From Borreliella mayonii (GTDB lineage: Bacteria > Spirochaetota > Spirochaetia > Borreliales > Borreliaceae): a stretch of DNA of 64,000 nt. Each line of letters starts with the position of its first letter. Position 1 is the stretch's first letter. The notes under the pieces were generated by a model, which did not search any database, had not been told where the DNA came from, and saw nothing but the letters and a program-made list of their open reading frames with translations. Positions 40,048-48,712 of the stretch are shown one piece after another. Location of the stretch: the NCBI RefSeq assembly GCF_001945665.1, contig NZ_CP015780.1:124001-188000 (forward strand), read 5' to 3'. The position numbers and the translations under genes are program-made.

Positions 40048-40215
40048 ATGGCTAAAATTTCTAAAAACGCTCAAAGATCGGGTTCAAAAGAACTAATAAG
40101 TCGATGGGGAGGGAAAATTATAATGAAATCAAAATTTGAAAATGGAAAAATAAAGCATTATGCAGAATGTCAAACTTCAAAAAATATAGCAAGAAAGCCA
40201 AGGGATTTATTTTAA
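40048..40215 (+). CDS. Small basic protein of 55 residues, hypothetical
   Basis: Reads MAKISKNAQRSGSKELISRW and ends IARKPRDLF. GGAG at 40038-40041 gives a normal ribosome binding site and the frame ends in TAA inside a hairpin, so this looks like a real short gene. It is rich in Lys and Arg with one Cys and one Trp, has no signal or membrane helix, and might bind nucleic acid (inference only). The same position in B31 has, from memory, a short hypothetical gene (BB0162). It is flanked by two inverted repeats. Confidence 0.75.
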   Translation: MAKISKNAQRSGSKELISRWGGKIIMKSKFENGKIKHYAECQTSKNIARKPRDLF

Positions 40216-40226
40216 CAAATAAATCC
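40203..40226. terminator. Bidirectional hairpin between the 55-residue gene and the convergent neighbour
   Basis: A perfect 10-bp stem (GGATTTATTT, 40203-40212, with AAATAAATCC, 40217-40226) and a 4-base loop straddles the stop of the 55-residue gene and precedes the stop of the convergent gene at 40242. The stem is AT-rich and there is no long T run, so it may act as a weak terminator or an RNA end-stabiliser. Confidence 0.5.
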
Positions 40227-40241
40227 ACTTACCTGTAAACG

Positions 40242-41990
40242 CTATTTTTTTTGCATTCTATCACTAAATTTAACCCAAGCTTCATCTTGCTCTTGTTTTG
40301 TATAGTTCTTATTTGTTACTTGCTTAAAAGCTGCGCCTTTTTTTGGGAAAGAATTTCTAACCTGTTCTTTTATTTCCTCTCTTTGCTTTCTAATTTTTTC
40401 CAATTGCCTTTTAACTCTTTCATTTGAATCAAAAAGGCCGCTTCCACTTTTATTCAAACCAGCTCTAAAATCCAATCTAGACAAAGCTTCTTTATAGCTT
40501 TGATGCTTGCCTGTCAAAAACAAAACAATTCTTTTAAACAAACTTAAATCCTTATAAGCAGTATTCAAAAGCGAATACAAGTCAAGTTTATATATTTTAT
40601 ATAAAGGCAACAGTTCATTACTATTTTTAAAGTATTTAGCTGCTTCAACTTTAATCAAATCTTTAAGATGAACTTGAACACTTTGTGTTTTATAAATTCT
40701 TCTGTAATGAGAAACAATAAGGTCAAGAAACTTGACTTTATTTTTTAAGCAATACTCATTCATAATATATCTAGATACTAATCTATTAAGAAGCTCTTCT
40801 AAGCCTTCTTCTGTGAAAATAGAAGAAGGATCATCTCCAAAGCTAAGAATTTTAAATATACTAGCTCTTAATTCACTATTAAGAAATTGCAAAACCTTTT
40901 CATATTCTTCTAGAAAAAACTCATATGCAAAAGGCTTGTACAAATAAAAATTTTCTTTTACTTGAAATATTTTTGGCAAAATATCATTAATTTTAGATTC
41001 AAAAAAATACATATTAGCAACTAACAAAAAATTTTTAGGATCACTCAGCCCTTCAGAATAAACTTTTAAAACCCCAAAAAACTCTTCTGTATCAATTGAA
41101 CCTTTTTTAAACTCTAAAGTCTTTTCAATTGCTTTTAAAGATTCATCAATTTTAATAGCTTCTATGGCCTTAAGCTCTTCTAAGTCTTTTTCATTTTTAA
41201 TAAAAAGATTAAGAAACTCCAAAAAAACAAAATAATTTTTTGAAAAAGTAATTCCTTTCTTACCAAGAACTTCATCCTTGATTTCAATTATGCCATAGAG
41301 AATCTTGGAAATAGCACCAATAATATTCTTGCCCTCTTCTAAAACCCTCTCATAATCAATAAGTTTTAATCCTTTTATTCTAACAAAAACATCTTTTACA
41401 ACATTATTAGAAGCAATATTAAAAAATATTTTTTTAACAAACTCAATAAAATATAAAGCCCTGCTAGATGGAATTATCAATGATTTCCAAACTAATATTT
41501 CTTTTAATTGTGATTTTGTTTCAAAAAATTTATAGTTAATATCTGAATCTGCAATAGTTATAAATTCATTCTGAAAAACCAACAAACTAGATTCTATATT
41601 CTTAACAGTAAGCAAAGAGCTAAAAAGCTCTATTCCTATATAAGTTTTCAAAAATAAATCATCAATAGAATAATAATAAAAATCATAACTGGCCTCATCG
41701 GTTAAAATTATGCTATCTGGCAAAAATTCTCCATCTGTTGCTATTTTATTAGTAACTATTCCTCTTCTAACTTCATAAAGTTTACGAAATAAAAAATCAA
41801 GCTCCCCTTTTAAACCTCGTATTCTTACAGAATGCTCTTCTATAAAAGAAGAATAATCTATAGCTTCCTTTTTATAAGACAAAATCGTTTTCAAAATTGA
41901 TTTTTGGGTATCAGAAGATATTCCTAGTTGAGAAATCAAAATATCTAATTCTTTGCTACTCATATAAAAAATTTCTGGTAATTTTTTCAT
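40242..41990 (-). CDS. Large helical protein of unknown function
   Basis: 582 residues, no signal peptide and no convincing membrane span. It is highly helical and charged throughout, with many Leu/Ile/Lys/Glu heptad-like stretches (EDLEELKAIEAIKIDESLKAI; KRQLEKIRKQREEIKEQVR). The C-terminus is basic with a Ser/Gly-rich hinge before it. It starts MKKLPEIFYMSSKELDIL; AAGGAACAAT precedes the ATG. I recognise no family; the cytoplasmic scaffold impression is inference. It stands alone on the minus strand. Confidence 0.7.
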   Translation of the reverse strand: MKKLPEIFYMSSKELDILISQLGISSDTQKSILKTILSYKKEAIDYSSFIEEHSVRIRGLKGELDFLFRKLYEVRRGIVTNKIATDGEFLPDSIILTDEASYDFYYYSIDDLFLKTYIGIELFSSLLTVKNIESSLLVFQNEFITIADSDINYKFFETKSQLKEILVWKSLIIPSSRALYFIEFVKKIFFNIASNNVVKDVFVRIKGLKLIDYERVLEEGKNIIGAISKILYGIIEIKDEVLGKKGITFSKNYFVFLEFLNLFIKNEKDLEELKAIEAIKIDESLKAIEKTLEFKKGSIDTEEFFGVLKVYSEGLSDPKNFLLVANMYFFESKINDILPKIFQVKENFYLYKPFAYEFFLEEYEKVLQFLNSELRASIFKILSFGDDPSSIFTEEGLEELLNRLVSRYIMNEYCLKNKVKFLDLIVSHYRRIYKTQSVQVHLKDLIKVEAAKYFKNSNELLPLYKIYKLDLYSLLNTAYKDLSLFKRIVLFLTGKHQSYKEALSRLDFRAGLNKSGSGLFDSNERVKRQLEKIRKQREEIKEQVRNSFPKKGAAFKQVTNKNYTKQEQDEAWVKFSDRMQKK

Positions 41991-42070
41991 ATTGTTCCTT
42001 ATATTACATTTAAATAATAAAACATATTACATTAAAAATATATTAACAAGCCAAAATTAAGATCAAACAA

Positions 42071-43057
42071 TCAATAAAAGTTAAATAACATTAAATTATA
42101 TAAAAAATATAAAAGCAAAAAAATTAAAGAAATGCCCCTACTGAAAACTCCTTTAAATTTAACCACTAAAAATAAAACTAAAGTTATAAATACCATTATA
42201 CTAAAATCTAAAATATAAATATCTTGCAACAAGATAGGTCTGAAAAAACTACTACTAGCTAAAATAAACCCAATATTAAAAATATTGCTACCAATAATGT
42301 TGCCAAATGCAATGTCTGATTCTTTTCTAATTATTGCAAAAAGAGATACAACAAGCTCAGGAACACTTGTCCCAAAAGCTACAACTATAATTCCAATCAA
42401 CTTTTCACTAACATTAAAAACATTGTTGGCAATGTAAAGAGCCCCATCTACCAATAATTTCGATCCTAAATAAAGAAAATACATGCTAATAAAAAAACTT
42501 AAAGAATTAAAAAATACAAAATTTAAACTCTGATTTAAATTGCTTGCACCTTCTTGAAAAGAATTTTCCAAGCTGGCATGCTCTTTTTCTTCTTTATAAA
42601 AGAATAACAGATAGGATAAAAACAAAATTAAGATACTAAATGAGCTAAAACGATTATAAGGTGTTACAAAAAAAGAGTAAGATCTAAAATCAAATGAAAG
42701 CAATAAAAGAAGAAACATTAATAAAAACAGAAACATAAAAGAAAGCTTAAGTCTTTTAAAATCTGCCTTAATCTTTAAAAAAAATCCCGCTAAAGGTAGA
42801 GCAAGCAATATATTAATAATATTGCTGCCAATAACATTAGAAACAACAATTTCATTTTTACCCTTAAAAGCTGCCACCAAACTTGTAAAAAGCTCTGGAG
42901 CACTTGTTGAAAAAGACACTATTGTAACTCCTATTAAAAGTGTTGGAACTTTTAAATAAGTAGCAATACCAACTGAACTTTTTAAAAGCAAATCACCACC
43001 AAGATACAATAAAAAAATCCCAAATCCTACATAAAAAAATTGAATTAAATGTTCCAA
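42071..43057 (-). CDS. Sodium/calcium-type cation exchanger (CaCA family)
   Basis: A 328-residue membrane antiporter of the CaCA/YrbG family, exchanging Ca2+ (or another cation) for Na+ or H+. Two alpha repeats are visible with inverted topology: SFSTSAPELFTSLVAA then VIGSNIINI in the first half, and AFGTSVPELVVSLFA then IIGSNIFNIG in the second; the two Glu residues are the expected ion ligands. About ten membrane helices. The start is taken as the TTG at 43057, six bases after AAAGGAG, giving MEHLIQFFYVGFGIFL; a longer frame to 43081 has no ribosome binding site. Confidence 0.88.
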   Translation of the reverse strand: MEHLIQFFYVGFGIFLLYLGGDLLLKSSVGIATYLKVPTLLIGVTIVSFSTSAPELFTSLVAAFKGKNEIVVSNVIGSNIINILLALPLAGFFLKIKADFKRLKLSFMFLFLLMFLLLLLSFDFRSYSFFVTPYNRFSSFSILILFLSYLLFFYKEEKEHASLENSFQEGASNLNQSLNFVFFNSLSFFISMYFLYLGSKLLVDGALYIANNVFNVSEKLIGIIVVAFGTSVPELVVSLFAIIRKESDIAFGNIIGSNIFNIGFILASSSFFRPILLQDIYILDFSIMVFITLVLFLVVKFKGVFSRGISLIFLLLYFLYNLMLFNFY

Positions 43058-43085
43058 ATGAATCTCCTTTATAAGAAACAACAGT

Positions 43086-44924
43086 TTAAAAAGAATCTAA
43101 ATATTCTTTTAAACTGCCTTTAACCATATAATAAACATTAGATGCGTTCCAAAGACTAAAGCCACTACCAAATGACTCTTTGACCCCTTTAAGCTGAAAC
43201 TTTAAATACTTTAAATAAATCTCATCATTCACAAATCTTTCTTTTCCTAGCAAAAAAGCTTGAACATAAGGCCTAATGACAGCCCTATCTAAAGAAAAAG
43301 CAAGTGCTCTATCGCTTCCCTCTTTATAAATTCTATAAGCTCTTTTTGTATAATAAAAATTGCTTGGCAAAAAATCATCAGTATAATGCGAAGGATAAAA
43401 CATAGGAGATATAACATCAACATAATCTGATAACATTGCAATATTTTGCCCAATACTGTTAGTAGGAAACCAGCCATTGTACCCATAAATATCAACAGAA
43501 ATAGGAACATAAAGATGTTCTCTTGCCATAATCAAAAAAGATTCAAGAGCATCAACGGGTTGCATCTCATACTTATTCATTCTTGAGACTGCAAGAGATA
43601 CAGGCCCATCTGATGGAAATCTGATATAATCAAATTGTATCTCGTCAACTCCAAAAGATTGTATTTCTTTTGCAATAGAAATATTATACTCCCAAGTAGC
43701 AGGAGAAAAAATATCTACCCAATGCTCTACTTGCACATATTTCATAAGACCACTAGAATCAACTTTTTCAATAAAATAAGCCCAGGGTTTATTGGTCTTT
43801 TTATTCCAAAGAGCGTGCTTAAAATTATCATGATAATACAATTTTGCATCTTTAAATACAACACATCTAGCAATAACATAAATTCCAAGCTCTTTGGCTT
43901 TTTTAACAATATAAGAAACATCAATAAAGTTTTTAACAGATCTCAACTTATTGGGCAAAGAAAGCTTGCTAGAATAAGTCAAATTACCATTATCATCTTT
44001 AAAATCAATTACAACGGCATTCATACCCGAATCTTTAATAAATTTAAATCTTTCATCAACTGCTCTCTTATTACGCAATGTATATGCTGTTAAATAAATA
44101 GACCCCTTATTTTTAGCAAGCTGCATCCTTTGTGATTTTTCAAAAAAATCTTGATCCTGTAAAGATAATTTTCCAATAAATACCCATTGCCCATTAAAAT
44201 AAGAATAAAAATGATTATCATATGTTCTAACTAAAATTTTTTCTACATTCTTGCTAGATAAGTCTAAAATACGTATTATTTGCTTTTTAAAAGGAAAAGA
44301 AATTTTTTTAATAAATCCACTTTTCTGACTAATTAAAAAAATATCTCCATAAACTCCAGAAGAAAAATATAAATTATTTGTCTCTTCTTTTGAAAATTCA
44401 ATAGCGCTAATAATGTCATAATATCCTGCGCCTAAATAAATCTGTGGAATTAAACGATTTAAATTTTTAAAACTAACAGCTCCATTAACACTAAGATAAA
44501 TGCCATGAATCGCAGTTCCAATAGCAATGCGTTTATACTCTCCTTGAGAAAAGGCGCTCGATGTAATATACGCACTACTGTTAAATTTGTCAATTCCCAC
44601 TAATTTTTTAAAATTTTTTGAATAATCATAAGAAACGTAAAGATTGTTACTTGTAGTCAAAAAGGAATTTGAAGAATAAACATCTTCATAAATAGAAGTA
44701 ATTCGACTAGGAATAAGTTTATGAAAAGGATAAACCCACCTAGAATCTATCCCATTAACTTGAACTTTGGTTATTTTCCCATTAACATTTTTACTCAAAA
44801 ATCCTTTATGAACAAAAAATAAACTATATTTTTTAAAAAATTCTTCATCAATTAATGAATATATAGTAAAAACTTTAAAAACAAAAAAGAAGAAAATAAC
44901 TATCCAATAGATAAAAATCTTCAT
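43086..44924 (-). CDS. Membrane-anchored or secreted protein with GH-like (DUF4015-type) domain
   Basis: About 612 residues. An N-terminal hydrophobic stretch (MKIFIYWIVIFFFFVFKVF) acts as a signal or anchor; residues 30-260 are beta-rich and propeller-like. The C-terminal 350 residues form a TIM-barrel of the putative glycoside hydrolase type: FIKDSGMNAVVIDFKDDNG, ELGIYVIARCVVF, VDEIQFDYIRFPSDG, YVDVISPMFYPSHY. The Asp residues in VIDFKDD and IQFDYIRFP are candidate catalytic groups. Two upstream in-frame starts exist (ATG two codons earlier and a TTG at 44954); none has a good ribosome binding site. Carbohydrate substrate unknown. Confidence 0.75.
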   Translation of the reverse strand: MKIFIYWIVIFFFFVFKVFTIYSLIDEEFFKKYSLFFVHKGFLSKNVNGKITKVQVNGIDSRWVYPFHKLIPSRITSIYEDVYSSNSFLTTSNNLYVSYDYSKNFKKLVGIDKFNSSAYITSSAFSQGEYKRIAIGTAIHGIYLSVNGAVSFKNLNRLIPQIYLGAGYYDIISAIEFSKEETNNLYFSSGVYGDIFLISQKSGFIKKISFPFKKQIIRILDLSSKNVEKILVRTYDNHFYSYFNGQWVFIGKLSLQDQDFFEKSQRMQLAKNKGSIYLTAYTLRNKRAVDERFKFIKDSGMNAVVIDFKDDNGNLTYSSKLSLPNKLRSVKNFIDVSYIVKKAKELGIYVIARCVVFKDAKLYYHDNFKHALWNKKTNKPWAYFIEKVDSSGLMKYVQVEHWVDIFSPATWEYNISIAKEIQSFGVDEIQFDYIRFPSDGPVSLAVSRMNKYEMQPVDALESFLIMAREHLYVPISVDIYGYNGWFPTNSIGQNIAMLSDYVDVISPMFYPSHYTDDFLPSNFYYTKRAYRIYKEGSDRALAFSLDRAVIRPYVQAFLLGKERFVNDEIYLKYLKFQLKGVKESFGSGFSLWNASNVYYMVKGSLKEYLDSF

Positions 44925-45049
44925 ATACATTAATACATGATACTTGCAAATCAAAAAATATTAAATAACAATGATCTTTATTTAACCAATTGAATCTCAA
45001 TTAAATTCAAAAATATTAAAATATTGTAACAAATTTGCTCTTAAAAATC

Positions 45050-46570
45050 TTAAGCCCTGCCATAAAGCCTTGTAATAAAACTTATATTTTTACTCAAAGC
45101 AGTATCTAAATCACTTTCTAATAATCTAAAAATACAATTATCTAGAGTACTTTTTGGAATATTTACTCTAAATTCATCTCTTAAATTAATATAATCTTGC
45201 ATTGGCACTATTACATTGTTAGAAACGCTATTCATAGCACTTCTTATCATGTCCCAAACAACAAAATTTTCATTTGTATTTAAATAATCAAAAATGTACT
45301 TTTTATGCAAATCATCTAAAGAGTCAACAAATCCTCGTATTGTATCATTATCAGTAATTCCTGTATAAACTATACAATTTTTGATATAATTATGAGGAAG
45401 GTTCTGATTGTCTGAATCAAAATCAAAGGCAAGCTTCATCATTTTCATTCCTGGAAAATTAAAAAAATCTCTTAGTCTTGAAACATCTTCAAGATCATTT
45501 TCAAAATCTTCAACCCAAATTTTTAAATCTTTAATTTCATTTAAAATAAAATTGAAAAAATCCCGTCCTGGTGACTTTACCCACAACCCATTAAGAGCAT
45601 AAGTCTCACCGGCACTAACTTCCCAAGTAGAAACAAAACCCCTGAAATGATCAATTTTAATTATATCTGCACACTTTCTTAAAATCCCAATCCTTTTGGC
45701 CCACCATTCATACTTAAATTTCTTTAAAACATTCCAGCTATAAGCTGGACTATCCCAAGCTTGCTCTTGTTCTAAAAAATAATCTGGAGAAATTCCTGCA
45801 ACCTTATCTTTGCTTGCATCAAATCTCAGCTTAAAATATTTTTGATGTGCCCAAACATCAGCAGAATCATAAGCTATAAAAAGAGGCATATTAATAACTA
45901 ACTCAATCCCCTTATCATTTGCATAGCGCTTTAAAGCTTGAAACTGTGAAAAAAAGAAATACTGCAATACCTCTTGCACTTTAATCTCTTTTGAAAGAAG
46001 ATTTCTCAATTTAAACAAATCTTTTTCATTTCTTTTAAGAATTCCTCTATCAAAAAGAACATTAAAAGCATCCTTTGACTCTTTAAAAAAATATTCTTTA
46101 AATACAACAAAACTTGCAAAATCTAAAAGCCAATAAGAAGAGTTTTTTTTAAATTTTTCAAAGCTTCTAACCTCATCAACCGAAGCTCTACTAATAAAAT
46201 TTAAAGCAGCTTCTTTAAGAAATTTATCTTTAAAGCTCAATTTTTTTAAATCAGAATATCTAGTTTCATTTCCCTTTAAAAGACTCAAATCCGAATCTAT
46301 AAATTTATCAATTGCCTCTAAATCAATATAATAAACATTACCAGCAAAGGCTGAAAAAATTGAATAGGGAGGGGATCTTGTAAAATCAATAGGAGAATAA
46401 GCAAACATTTGCCAATAACTTTGAGAAGATGCAAATAAAAAATCTATAAATTTATAAGCCCCTTTGCCCAAATCTCCAATGCCATATTTAGATGGCAAAG
46501 AACTTATGTTAAGCAAAATACCGCTTTTTCTTTTTAAATTTAAATTAATTCTTATTTTTTCATATTTCAT
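45050..46570 (-). CDS. malQ: 4-alpha-glucanotransferase (amylomaltase)
   Basis: Transfers glucan chains between maltodextrins. The 506-residue protein has the family start SGILLNISSLPSKYGIGDLG, the nucleophile region IIKIDHFRGF, the acid/base segment IWVEDFENDLEDV and the motif LRDFFNFPGMKMMKLAF. The third catalytic region reads YTGITDNDTIRGF, where amylomaltases usually have T-H-D-N-D-T: the His before the Asp is Thr here. GAGGTTTTAT precedes the ATG. Lyme Borrelia MalQ is known not to be required for infection. Confidence 0.9.
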   Translation of the reverse strand: MKYEKIRINLNLKRKSGILLNISSLPSKYGIGDLGKGAYKFIDFLFASSQSYWQMFAYSPIDFTRSPPYSIFSAFAGNVYYIDLEAIDKFIDSDLSLLKGNETRYSDLKKLSFKDKFLKEAALNFISRASVDEVRSFEKFKKNSSYWLLDFASFVVFKEYFFKESKDAFNVLFDRGILKRNEKDLFKLRNLLSKEIKVQEVLQYFFFSQFQALKRYANDKGIELVINMPLFIAYDSADVWAHQKYFKLRFDASKDKVAGISPDYFLEQEQAWDSPAYSWNVLKKFKYEWWAKRIGILRKCADIIKIDHFRGFVSTWEVSAGETYALNGLWVKSPGRDFFNFILNEIKDLKIWVEDFENDLEDVSRLRDFFNFPGMKMMKLAFDFDSDNQNLPHNYIKNCIVYTGITDNDTIRGFVDSLDDLHKKYIFDYLNTNENFVVWDMIRSAMNSVSNNVIVPMQDYINLRDEFRVNIPKSTLDNCIFRLLESDLDTALSKNISFITRLYGRA

Positions 46571-46710
46571 ATAAAACCTCTATTAATTAATAATTTAAAT
46601 AATTTCTTACTGTATTATAAATTATAATCAATATCAAATCAGAACAACATATCAAATAGCAATTTTAAAAAAAATTTAGAAATTAAATACTTTTATGATA
46701 AAATCTATTA

Positions 46711-47880
46711 ATGAGTACCAAGTTGACTACACTATTGTTGCTATTATTTTTAGTCCAAAGCTTGGCTTTTTCTTCTGAGATCTTTGAATTCAAATACATC
46801 AAAGGCTCAAAGTTTAGATTAGAAGGTATAGATAATCAAAAAATATATTTAAACGGCCATTATAATTCAAGCTCTACGACCAATATTCAGATTTCAAGTG
46901 AAATAAAAGACATAAAAGAAAAATTTGCAAACATTAAAGCTTTTTTTAGAATCTTAAAAAGAGAAAATATTAATGAACCTTACCTATTAGATGAAGAATT
47001 TGAAGAAACCTTCATCGTAAATAAGCAAGGAGAATATGTAATAGGAGCAAATCAAAAAAGACCCTCTGTTAGAGGCATTCCAAGATTTCCAAAAACACCA
47101 ATCAAAATAAATGAAAAATGGACATATCCTGCAGAAGAATATATAGAAGCATCAAAAATAGATAAAAGCATAAAAGATTTCGTTGTAAAATTTAATGTTA
47201 ACTACGAATATAAAGGCAAAGAAGAATACAATGACAAGCATTATCACATAATTCTTTCGAATTATGAATCACAATATAATGTAAAAAACATCTCTTTCTA
47301 TCAAAAAGTAGACCAAAAAATTTATTTTGATAATGAAATCGGCAATACATATAAATATAGCGATAAATATATATTTGAAATAAATCAAAACAACAACCAA
47401 CATTTTAAAATGATTGGGAATTCTATTGGAAGAATAGTTTCAATTGAACTTCCGAATGATAATCTTATTGAAAATGAAGTTGAAAATTACATTCAGGAAA
47501 AAAAAATAAAAGCTATTGAAGTTGAAAAAAATAATAAAGGCATTAATTTAAGCTTTGACATTGAATTTTATCCTAACTCATTCCAAATACTACAAAAAGA
47601 ATATAAAAAACTTGACCTTATAGCTAAACTTCTTGAAAAATTTAAAAAAAATAACATATTAATAGAAGGGCATACTGAACAATTTGGATTAGAAGAAGAG
47701 ATGCACGAGCTCTCTGAAAAAAGAGCTCGTGCAATTGGAAATTATTTAATAAAAATGAAAGTAAAAGACAAAGACCAAATACTATTTAAAGGATGGGGAT
47801 CTCAAAAACCAAAATATCCTAAATCTTCCCCATTAAAGGCTAAAAATAGGCGAGTAGAAATTACAATATTAAATAACTAG
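46711..47880 (+). CDS. Periplasmic/outer-membrane protein with C-terminal OmpA-like domain
   Basis: 389 residues with a cleavable signal (LTTLLLLLFLVQSLAFSSEI). The N-terminal 250 residues are beta-rich and unassigned. The C-terminal 110 residues are an OmpA/MotB-type peptidoglycan-binding domain: DIEFYPNSFQILQKEYKKLD, ILIEGHTEQFG with the conserved Gly-His-Thr, and LSEKRARAIGNYL followed by KNRRVEITIL. Annotated in B31, as I recall, as a homologue of treponemal Tp50. No Shine-Dalgarno precedes the ATG and a TATGAT (46694-46699) lies only about 11 bases upstream of it. Confidence 0.85.
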   Translation: MSTKLTTLLLLLFLVQSLAFSSEIFEFKYIKGSKFRLEGIDNQKIYLNGHYNSSSTTNIQISSEIKDIKEKFANIKAFFRILKRENINEPYLLDEEFEETFIVNKQGEYVIGANQKRPSVRGIPRFPKTPIKINEKWTYPAEEYIEASKIDKSIKDFVVKFNVNYEYKGKEEYNDKHYHIILSNYESQYNVKNISFYQKVDQKIYFDNEIGNTYKYSDKYIFEINQNNNQHFKMIGNSIGRIVSIELPNDNLIENEVENYIQEKKIKAIEVEKNNKGINLSFDIEFYPNSFQILQKEYKKLDLIAKLLEKFKKNNILIEGHTEQFGLEEEMHELSEKRARAIGNYLIKMKVKDKDQILFKGWGSQKPKYPKSSPLKAKNRRVEITILNN

Positions 47881-47883
47881 CTT

Positions 47884-47904
47884 AAGATGTATCATCTTTT
47901 TTTC
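47884..47904 (+). terminator. Rho-independent terminator after the OmpA-like gene
   Basis: AAGATG (47884-47889) pairs with CATCTT (47893-47898) across a 3-base loop and runs into a T-rich tract. It begins three bases after the stop codon and overlaps the dksA stop on the other strand. Confidence 0.6.
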
Positions 47905-48269
47905 TTTTTTTCTTTTTTTGTCTGACAACTAATACATAAAAAAGCATAAGGAATTGCTAAAAGCCTCTCTCTAGCAATCTCTTTTTCACAAGCCAAGCAC
48001 TTACCATAAGAATTTTGAGAAATTCTATAAAGAGCTTGATTTATTAAATTCAACTTTCTCTTTTCAACAAAACCTAATGCTTCAAGATTATTTCCATCCA
48101 TATTATCAAAAGCAATATCTACAACATCCTTTGGATACATGTCATTATTAATTATTTCCTTTTTGCTATTTTCTACAGACTTAATAGAATCTAATATCTC
48201 TCTTTTTTCAGCCGAAAGAAATTTTTTTATCTCTTCGATAAACTCATGCTCAGAAATAGCTTTTTGCAT
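47892..48269 (-). CDS. dksA: DksA/TraR-family zinc-finger transcription factor
   Basis: DksA binds in the RNA polymerase secondary channel and works with (p)ppGpp; in Lyme Borrelia it belongs to the starvation response used in the tick. The 125-residue protein has an N-terminal coiled coil and the four-cysteine zinc finger CLACEKEIARERLLAIPYAF with C-x2-C followed by CISC. The tail is a run of Lys/Arg. GGGAGGTATC precedes the ATG. It is divergent from infA and convergent with the OmpA-like gene. Confidence 0.92.
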   Translation of the reverse strand: MQKAISEHEFIEEIKKFLSAEKREILDSIKSVENSKKEIINNDMYPKDVVDIAFDNMDGNNLEALGFVEKRKLNLINQALYRISQNSYGKCLACEKEIARERLLAIPYAFLCISCQTKKEKKKKR

Positions 48270-48434
48270 GATACCTCCCTATAAATTACATTTTTAAAAA
48301 ACTTCGTGTAATTATATAAACAATTTCTTATAATGTAAACAAAAAATAATGCTTTTATTCTTAAAAAGAATAATTGAAATGATATGTTTAATCATGTAAA
48401 ATTTATCCTATTAGAGAAAATTATGGAGGTTGTC

Positions 48435-48656
48435 TTGAATATTAAAGAAGAAGCTATTGAAACCGAAGGAGTTGTAAAAGAATCCCTTCCAAATACCATG
48501 TTTAGAGTAGAGCTTAAAAACAAACATATTGTACTTGCCCATTTATCTGGCAAGATGCGAAAACATTTCATAAAAATAGTTCCTGGTGATAAAGTAAAAG
48601 TTGAACTATCTCCTTATGATCTTACAAAAGGTAGAATAGTATACAGGGAAAAATAA
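48435..48656 (+). CDS. infA: Translation initiation factor IF-1
   Basis: A 73-residue OB-fold protein that occupies the ribosomal A site during initiation. [20 protein letters not shown] leads into [11 protein letters not shown] and [18 protein letters not shown], all as in E. coli IF-1, and ends GRIVYREK. The start is the TTG at 48435: GGAGG at 48425-48429 is five bases upstream, and this gives the standard length. In-frame ATGs at 48423 and 48384 would make over-long products and lack ribosome binding sites. Confidence 0.93.
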   Translation: MNIKEEAIETEGVVKESLPNTMFRVELKNKHIVLAHLSGKMRKHFIKIVPGDKVKVELSPYDLTKGRIVYREK

Positions 48657-48695
48657 AATTAACCCCCCCTAAAAAACTTTCAAGTGTTGTAAATA

Positions 48696-48712
48696 TTGAT
48701 CTTTTAGATCAA
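48696..48712. terminator. Weak hairpin between convergent infA and Bat operon
   Basis: TTGATCT (48696-48702) and AGATCAA (48706-48712) form a 7-bp stem with a TTT loop, over the stop of the convergent gene. There is only a modest T-rich tail on either strand. It may end one or both transcripts. A run of seven C (48663-48669) lies between it and infA. Confidence 0.35.

Noticed and set aside
43635..44093. 152-codon open frame on the plus strand
   Set aside because: It lies antisense inside the glycosidase-like gene, has no ribosome binding site and its composition is that of a reverse-strand shadow.
48384..48434. Longer IF-1 from upstream ATGs
   Set aside because: GGAGG is spaced for the TTG at 48435, which gives the normal 73-residue protein.
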